The notes beneath the pieces were generated by a model. It had not been told where the DNA came from, did no database searches, and saw only the letters and a list, made by a program, of their open reading frames with translations. From Clonostachys chloroleuca (lineage: Eukaryota > Ascomycota > Sordariomycetes > Hypocreales > Bionectriaceae), in contig JBANAY010000003.1 of NCBI GenBank assembly GCA_037952775.1, forward strand, positions 17,856,001 through 17,920,000: a stretch of 64,000 nt of DNA, given 5' to 3'. This document shows positions 57,803 to 64,000 of the stretch, one piece after another. How positions within the stretch are numbered: position 1 is the stretch's first letter; the number at the start of each line of letters is the position of its first letter. The position numbers and the translations under genes are program-made.

Positions 57803-60120
57803 ATGGCCTCAGTATTGAGCAAGCGCCAGCAGCAGCGCAATGAAAAGGTGCTGCACGACTTGGTTCAGACTGTTCCGGGAAACAATAGTTGCGCCGACTG
57901 CCATGCGCGCAACCCAGGTAAGCCCAGCCCGGCATGCATACACTTACTCGCATCATCATACTAATCGTGGAATCCATAGCTTGGGCATCATGGAGCGTGA
58001 GTCCTTCCCCCCAATCGCCGATATCGAACCCGACGGCCGCCAGTCCAGCTCGATGTGCGACATGAATCATGCTTGAACCGGAGCTGACATTTCTATAGCT
58101 TGGAGTGTTTCTGTGCATGAGATGTGCGTCGATCCATCGAAAGTTGGGCACGCATGTCTCCAAGGTTAAATCCTTGAGCATGGACAGCTGGACCAACGAG
58201 CAAGTCGATGTAAGAATAATGTTTGCCCTTGGATAAGAAACTTCGTTGTTCTAACGGCCAGGCGGATAGAACATGCGAAAAGTAGGCAATGTCGTATCGA
58301 ACCAGATTTATAACCCGGACAACAAGAGACCGCCGGTTCCTGTTGACGCGGACGAGGCGGATGGTGCAATGGAGCGCTTCATTCGACAAAAGTATATGAA
58401 CAACGTCGTCACCACGAGGGATGCAGGGCCTAGAAGTCCTCGCATTGACGAAGGGGTCCCTCCCCCTTTGCCGCCCAAGAACTCGTCCTCGAAGTTTGGT
58501 CTGCGATCTGCCTCCTCACTCTTCCCGCTCTCTCGGTCAAAGAAAGACAAGGCTCTGCCCAGCCCTGAACTCCAACACCGACCTTCATCCCATGACTCGG
58601 TCCACAAACCCGCCAAAGTCTTTGGCGCCGCTTTGAACTTTGATGATGGGGATGAACTAGAAAGGAAATTGGCAAAGCTGCGCGACATGGGGTTCAATGA
58701 TACGCAACGAAATCTCAAGGCCCTTAAGGCCGTTGACGGCAACGTCGATCAGGCTATCGAGCTACTAGTTCAACGAAATGAAGCCGACAGACGATCGCCC
58801 GCTCCCCAAGCTAATCCTCGCGCCAACACTCTCCGAACCTCCAAATCATTGACGCCTCTTAATTCTGGTGGTATTGGGCTCAGCTTGGGGCCGAAGACCA
58901 CCCAAGATCAACCAGCGACACCTTCGAGCACATCCACGAATCCATTCGATGCGCTAGCAGCTCAACCACAAACGGCACAATCCACGGGCGCTTTGAGCAA
59001 CAACAACAAAAACCCATACAATACTAATGCGGCCACAAACAACCCATTCGGACCCGTGAGACAACAAACTGATCCGCTCAGTCAAGCTTTCGAGAAGCTA
59101 GATGTGTCGTCGGCTCCTGCTCAGCAACAGCTTTTCCCCAACCGTACAGGCGGCCTTACGCCAATGACGCAAAGTCGGCCTCCTCTTCCCTCCCCTCCGG
59201 TTCCTTCAGCGCCAACCACGCCGCAGTTCTTCCAGCAAATGCAATTCCAGAACATGGCATACCCTCAATCGGCACCTCTTCCACAGCAACCCACAGGGAC
59301 AAACCCCTTTTTCGCCAGCCAAAGTAGCCCTGTGCAGCAACTACCTCAACAATTCTCGCAGTTACCTCAGCAGTTCCCGCAACAGCTTGCCCAGCAGAAT
59401 GTAGCTGTCAATACGCAACAACCACAGTACGGATTTGCAAATAACCCGTTCGCTCGGTCACCTACTAGGGTAGCATCGCCACCGATCCTCGGACAAATTC
59501 CAGAACAGTCGCAATCTTCGTTCCAGAACAATATTCCCTTGCAGAGTCCTTCGTTCCAGAGTCCCTCGTTCCAGAACCCTGCTTTCCAGAATCACTCGTT
59601 CCAGGGTGGTGCCCCGGCCCTTCAGAGTGCCTCAACCTTCCCAGCCGCCACAGGTGCGAACAATCCATTCTTACAGGGTTCTCCTCAGCCTCAAGCCTAT
59701 GCCGGGCAATTGGCCAGCCCCCAACAACAATATTTCCAACCTACGCGACCTGACAAATCATCGATTATGGCGTTATACAATTCGGCACCCACAATTCCTC
59801 AGGTCAGCAACGCTGTCCAGCCAGTCCAAGCCTCTCCTATGTCCCCTAACTTTGGTGCGGCTGCACAGCCAGCCCAGTCCGCCCCGATATCGGCTCAGCC
59901 GTTCCGAAGCATGACATTGCCTCCTGAAAATACAAACAACCCATTTGCAAACGGTGGCGTTGGTGGTGTGAATGGTGTTGTGAAACCAAATGACCCGGAT
60001 CCTTTCAACACAGCGAGGCACATTAGCAGGGAGAGCGTGAACTTGGGCCTGGACATGGCTTGGACTAATGGTCGGCACAGCCCAGATGCATTTGCAAGCC
60101 TAAGTGCGAAGCACATATGA
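57803..60120 (+). CDS. ArfGAP with UBA domain and NPF-rich, Gln-rich tail (Gts1-like)
   Basis: Exons 57803-57917, 57980-57996 (only 17 bases), 58099-58209 and 58270-60120, total 697 residues. The N-terminal ArfGAP zinc finger is C-x2-C-x16-C-x2-[16 protein letters not shown] then LGVFLCMRC, with the Arg of IHRKLG as the expected catalytic finger region. A UBA domain follows near residues 205-250 ([20 protein letters not shown] ... AIELLVQ). The tail is Gln/Pro/Asn-rich with at least six Asn-Pro-Phe motifs (NPFDAL, NPFGPV, NPFFAS, NPFARS, NPFLQG, NPFANG), ligands for EH-domain endocytic proteins. The layout ArfGAP-UBA-Q-rich matches yeast Gts1. Likely role: GTP hydrolysis on Arf during endocytosis or Golgi-endosome traffic. 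The microexon divides the finger; its inclusion is required for all four Cys spacing. Frame intact. Confidence 0.93.
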
Positions 60121-62936
60121 TGAAACAATGATTAACCAATATATATATGTATGTATGTATGTATGTACGCATGCGTTGGGAAAAGTACATAGTAAGCTAT
60201 TGCGGGTTTTGTATGATAATTCATGGAATGAGGGCTGATGTTGGATCATGAAATAATACTAACAAGTACATTGTCTCTTTTTTTTGTCATGTTTTAGTTT
60301 TCAATCTCTCGGACTGGAGTTCGCAACACCTCCTCAAGTCTCCAATCGGAGCTCCGTTCATTCACATGTCTGTATGCCGTCATGGACAGTTCACCTACAG
60401 AAAATTTCCATGTGAATTTTTGGCCCAGGCCCAATGCCTCCAGTATGAGTTTGGCGGATGTTGCAACGGCTTGTGCGAGACAAAATTTATTGATCAGTCC
60501 GTGTTTCAGCCCCTCCGGAACTTTGAAGGCTTGGCTTGATAAGCACATAGCTTGGCGCTTGATGCCTCGTGACAGCTGAGTACAGATACTGCCCGTATCA
60601 ACCTCTCAACTTGGGCCACCTCCGAGCAGTGGATTGGTGCGTGTGTGAGACTCGATTGCGTCAATGTGCATCTGGCTTATGGTGGGCCTGGCATTCTCCG
60701 GCTTCGTCCCGCGCCACGAAGTTCAATGATCAGGTACCTCCAACGGAATCATTTCTTCCAGACTGCTTTTCCGGTCAAGTGTGTGACATTGAGCTTGAGA
60801 CACTTGAACATCAAGTTACTTATTTTCGAATCTACGGCCGGTATTGTCAGGCTATCAAGTGCTAATGATACATACTTACGAGATAGTCCGATATATATTT
60901 TTACTCTATTCCGTTCTATACTACTAAATCTCTCTATTCATCGTAGCAAGTATTCTGTTTGTAACCACTCATCCATCAGATGTCTCATTTCTCCTGTCAC
61001 CCATTTGGCACTCATAATGGTGAGCAGCTGGGTGGCGAACAAAAACAAGGCTTTACACGACATATATGTGCATACCTGAATCCATTCCGTGTAGATCACG
61101 GGCGGGATCTGGAACAGATGCAGTTACTACCCGGGCATCAAAACCGGGAGCTCTAGATCTCTGGAGACTTGAGCATGTGCTTATCTGTCTTGGATACGCG
61201 TAATAGGTCAGGCTCATCGCTCACGGAGATCTATCTCTAGGATAGTTCGACCAACGGCAGCAGTTTGCGCTGTCATAGGGGCGAAGTTTTGGCAGTACGG
61301 AGCGGTCAAAGAGCATGAAATATTATGCACCCCATGTCTAATTGTCTCGGCATATCAGAATTAGGCAGCTTGGCAGCACGACGAAAGTTCCTGGCACGAG
61401 AAGCCAAAGCTACCCATGACCCTGGTCAAATGTACATAGTAGGTGAGTTGATCTGGTGGGCACGATGGCTGTTGTATGACTCGAAGTTAGTCCTTCGTTA
61501 GGCTTTTGATTGCTGCACTACTTCCGATTGGCATACCTAAAAAACTCAGCTCAACCAGAGGCAACTCAACATCTATGATGGGTGCTCAGTATAGTCGGGC
61601 AGATCCCATTATTTTTTAGATTATGGGAGCACTTTTGATCGACACGGGAGTTAGCCTTTTGCGTCGCTACACCAACGACGTCGGCTCCGACGGTGGAAAC
61701 ATGCTTCCCCACTGGCTACCAACGTCGATCCGGGGTGGACGACACGCACATACGTAATGCCAAATGCACGTTGCCGGTGCTATACAACAATTTTGGTAAT
61801 GTTTGGTTCTTTGGTACTTAAAAATGAACAAACTCATCAACCCAACGCTATATTCTGTGTGGTCTCGTGGCTGGTTCTGTCACATTGAGCGAAGCAAGTC
61901 CATTTCGTGGTGGCAAAACAATGTGTTCGAATATTGACTATGAAAGCAATAGTGCCAGACGGGTGAGACACCTGGCACAGGGGTGCAGTCAACAAAATGG
62001 GAGGATGGAGTCAATGATGTGACTGAGACAATTGCCATTTTGTCGTAGAACACCTCACCTCAGCCCACCTATCTTGAATTCTGGTGTTTAATTAGGTTCT
62101 TATTTGTTTTTTTTTCACACCACCGGAGTTATTAGCTAGCTAGAAAAACATGAAATGCCATGCAGCTACCAATAAACCCAGACCGAAAGGATCAGAAAGC
62201 AGCATGGTGCATGTATCTGAGTGTAAGACATTTATTTTATGGTTGTATGAGTGGCGAACGAGACAAACAACACCGACTTTAGGGTAGGGATGTTAGGTAA
62301 TAGAACGAACAATTAGGTTTCATTGAATTAGCAGTGGGGGCCTGGTGGCTACTATCGGCATATATATCTGTAGCAACAAAAAACTGTGCGCAGCGCCTGT
62401 TGGCACTGACTTCGAGAGCAACTAATCACATCATATCGAATGACTATCACTCACTGTATCCTGCTCTGTATTGTATGATGAGAGCTTGGTGGAGAAGGGT
62501 CTGAATGGGGCCTCGGCCCTTAGCAAATAGGTAAGTTCATGCAGTGGCCGAATCAGCTCGGTGTGTGCGAGCCCGGAAAGCTTTGATTGGTCAGACTGGA
62601 CCCACTATACTCCACTAGCGGCCCCACGAACGAACTGGCATTATTAGTGGAGGGACCAAATTCCGTCCGGTCATTCTGACTCTCCTCCTCCATTCCCTTG
62701 ACCTCGTTCCATCGGCTGTCAATCTGAATCACTTAAACAAGGACACTCAAACAATCCAACTCTTTAAAAGAAATCTCACATCCCCCCCCCCCCCGAAATT
62801 CACTATCAACACAAATCAACAACCGACTCTGACGGACATCAACAAAATTTTTCTACTCCTTACCGCCGCTCCACACCCTTGCTCCCGAACTCAAATAACC
62901 AACCTACGAGATCAAACCCGGACGAATCGAATCGAA
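60121..62936. other. Long intergenic region upstream of the antizyme
   Basis: 2.8 kb without a supported ORF. Contains the ATGT repeat just after the ArfGAP stop and, close to the antizyme, a pyrimidine-rich leader with 13 consecutive C (62782-62794). Short ORFs 60294-60548 and 60645-61079 show no domain. Confidence 0.55.
60140..60167. repeat. AT/ATGT microsatellite in the ArfGAP 3' UTR
   Basis: A short TA run is followed by about five ATGT tetranucleotides, 20 bases after the stop codon. Confidence 0.85.
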
Positions 62937-63921
62937 ATGGCGCCAATCAACAAACAAAAGAGTAATTTAAGTAGTAATTACGGCGAGGACATTGTCCAGC
63001 GTGTTAATGTCCTTGCCTCCTGCTACATCGCCGACTCTACTTCCGGCCTCAAGGGCATCCATTACTGCACTACCGGCGCCACAGGTATGCCATCCAAGCT
63101 GCCGATTGAGCTCATATGCCAATCACCAACCCCCAAGGGAACCTCCTATGCTAACATATCCATAGGGGCCGAGTGGTATTCCTGAGGTCCCTTCCTCAGG
63201 ACTACCCTCCCCGCCAACAAGCCCCCCCCCCTCGCCGCACTAACCTCGTCAAACGAGCTCGCTCTCCTGCCCAAGCGGAAGAGCGAGATCCCAGGTCGTC
63301 GCCTGGGGCGGCGAGGGGGGCAGCACTCTCGATCAGGGAAGAATGTGAGAGATTCTTCTGTGGGTCCATGAAGACGGTTTTCCTTGGTGAGAGGAGTCCG
63401 TCGACGAATGGTCCCAGCCGGTCAGGTGCTTTTTTACCGACACCGCCGTCAGACAACCAGTTCCCGGACCCCTACCGCCGCGGAAGCGAGGTGGACATCA
63501 AGCGCTCCGGCTTCGAGGCCGAATCGTGGATGGAGGTCTGGGACTACGCGGGCGGCGCGAGCTTCCGTGCCTTTGTTGCCAACAACGGCCGGGAGAGATC
63601 GCTCTTTGTCTTCTTTGACGTGCAGGGCATGCTGGGCAGAGACTTGAAGAAGGCGTAAGTTGCCCATCACGATGTGGTTATCCCAAACACTCAAGCTAAC
63701 ATTTCTGTCGTAGTCTCATGGCGCTCATTGAGCTTAGCGATGGTCCGCTGGACTGCTCTCACATCGTCACATGCATTGATCGCCGCATGTCCGCTGGAGA
63801 TGCAATTGAGTTGACAAAGAGCCTCCAATGGGTTGGGTTCGAAATGACCACCCTGGACCATTGGGCTGATGACCTGGACGTGACCAGCGACAAGTGGCTG
63901 TTCATGGGCATGGAGGTCTAG
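62937..63921 (+). CDS. oaz1: Ornithine decarboxylase antizyme, with programmed +1 frameshift (plus two apparent 1-base gaps)
   Basis: Exons 62937-63084, 63166-63654 and 63714-63921. ORF1 (MAPINKQKSNLSSNYGED ... TGAEWYS) stops at TGA 63183-63185. A +1 shift on TCC gives EVPSSGLPSPPTSP. The C10 run 63222-63231 needs one more C to continue LAALTSSNELALLPKRKS, and the G6 run 63315-63320 one more G to reach GGAALSIREECERFF. From there the conserved antizyme domain follows: MKTVFLGER, WMEVWDYAGGASFRAFV, RSLFVFFD, LMALIELSDGPLDCSHIV, CIDRRM and WVGFEMTTLDHW. Counting one skipped and two restored bases, exons close exactly at 281 residues. Antizyme binds ornithine decarboxylase, sends it to the proteasome without ubiquitin, and lowers polyamine uptake; polyamines promote the frameshift. 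Assignment is secure; two of the three frame changes are likely sequence errors. Confidence 0.93.
63177..63186 (+). promoter_or_regulatory. Programmed +1 ribosomal frameshift site TAT TCC TGA G
   Basis: The ORF1 stop TGA follows TCC, the same TCC-TGA heptamer context used by most antizymes. Reading TCC then skipping T gives GAG GTC CCT, which starts the conserved EVPSSGLPSPP segment. It lies only 14 bases after the splice acceptor of intron 1 (63085-63165), so the signal exists in final position only in spliced mRNA, though the 81-base intron itself has no in-frame stop. Confidence 0.9.
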
Positions 63922-64000
63922 CCTAGTACAAATGACTTTGGGGAAGGAAGGAAGGATTTCGTTTTTCATTTTGTTGTTGTGATTGAATTCGTTTTCCGAT
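63922..64000. other. Antizyme 3' UTR to window edge
   Basis: Short 3' region after the TAG stop; nothing else visible. Confidence 0.6.

Overview
This window looks like nuclear DNA of a filamentous ascomycete (Pezizomycotina, probably a sordariomycete, perhaps Hypocreales). The signs are short spliceosomal introns (about 50-115 bases) with CTAAC-type branch points, intergenic spacers of 0.3-3.4 kb, no operons, and gene families such as GH72 glucanosyltransferase, Ecm33, Anp1, a CFEM-like protein and a fungal ornithine decarboxylase antizyme. The genus call is inference only. I see no transposon, CRISPR array, rRNA or convincing tRNA.

Layout: 0.1-3.2 kb (-) CFEM-like membrane protein with a very long cytoplasmic tail; 5.4-6.2 (-) Snf7/Vps32 (ESCRT-III); 7.3-8.9 (-) Anp1 Golgi mannosyltransferase; 10.3-11.5 (+) 3-methyladenine DNA glycosylase; 15.0-16.2 (+) Ecm33-like GPI protein; 16.7-18.4 (-) SPF45/RBM17-like splicing factor; 19.4-21.1 (+) DEAD-box helicase Dbp5; 23.6-32.7 (+) a giant Glu/Ala/Lys/Pro-rich repeat protein of about 2,990 residues; 33.6-34.6 (+) a small secreted Lys-rich protein; 35.4-36.0 (+) ribosomal protein eL22; 36.4-37.4 (-) mitochondrial carrier; 38.6-43.9 (-) a large disordered protein of unknown function; 46.4-46.8 (+) TFIIH subunit Tfb5; 46.9-47.8 (-) dienoyl-CoA isomerase; 48.5-50.0 (-) GH72 glucanosyltransferase; 52.6-55.7 (-) Osh3-type oxysterol-binding protein; 57.8-60.1 (+) ArfGAP with UBA domain and NPF motifs; 62.9-63.9 (+) ornithine decarboxylase antizyme.

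The genes are mainly unrelated housekeeping neighbours. Loose themes are wall and Golgi glycan assembly (Anp1, Ecm33, GH72), membrane traffic (Snf7, Osh3, ArfGAP) and RNA metabolism (SPF45 and Dbp5, divergently transcribed).

Two results stand out. First, the antizyme keeps the programmed +1 ribosomal frameshift site (TCC TGA) typical of its family. Second, five genes are broken by fourteen separate one-base gaps, nearly all in C or G homopolymers and all readable as one missing base. Restoring them gives complete proteins whose lengths close exactly in codons. This looks like residual assembly deletion error rather than gene decay. The antizyme shift has the opposite sign, so the programmed event can be told apart from the artefacts. 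The giant repeat gene is the least explained locus, and it contains a short out-of-character block whose reverse complement reads like part of a Cwf19-type splicing protein.
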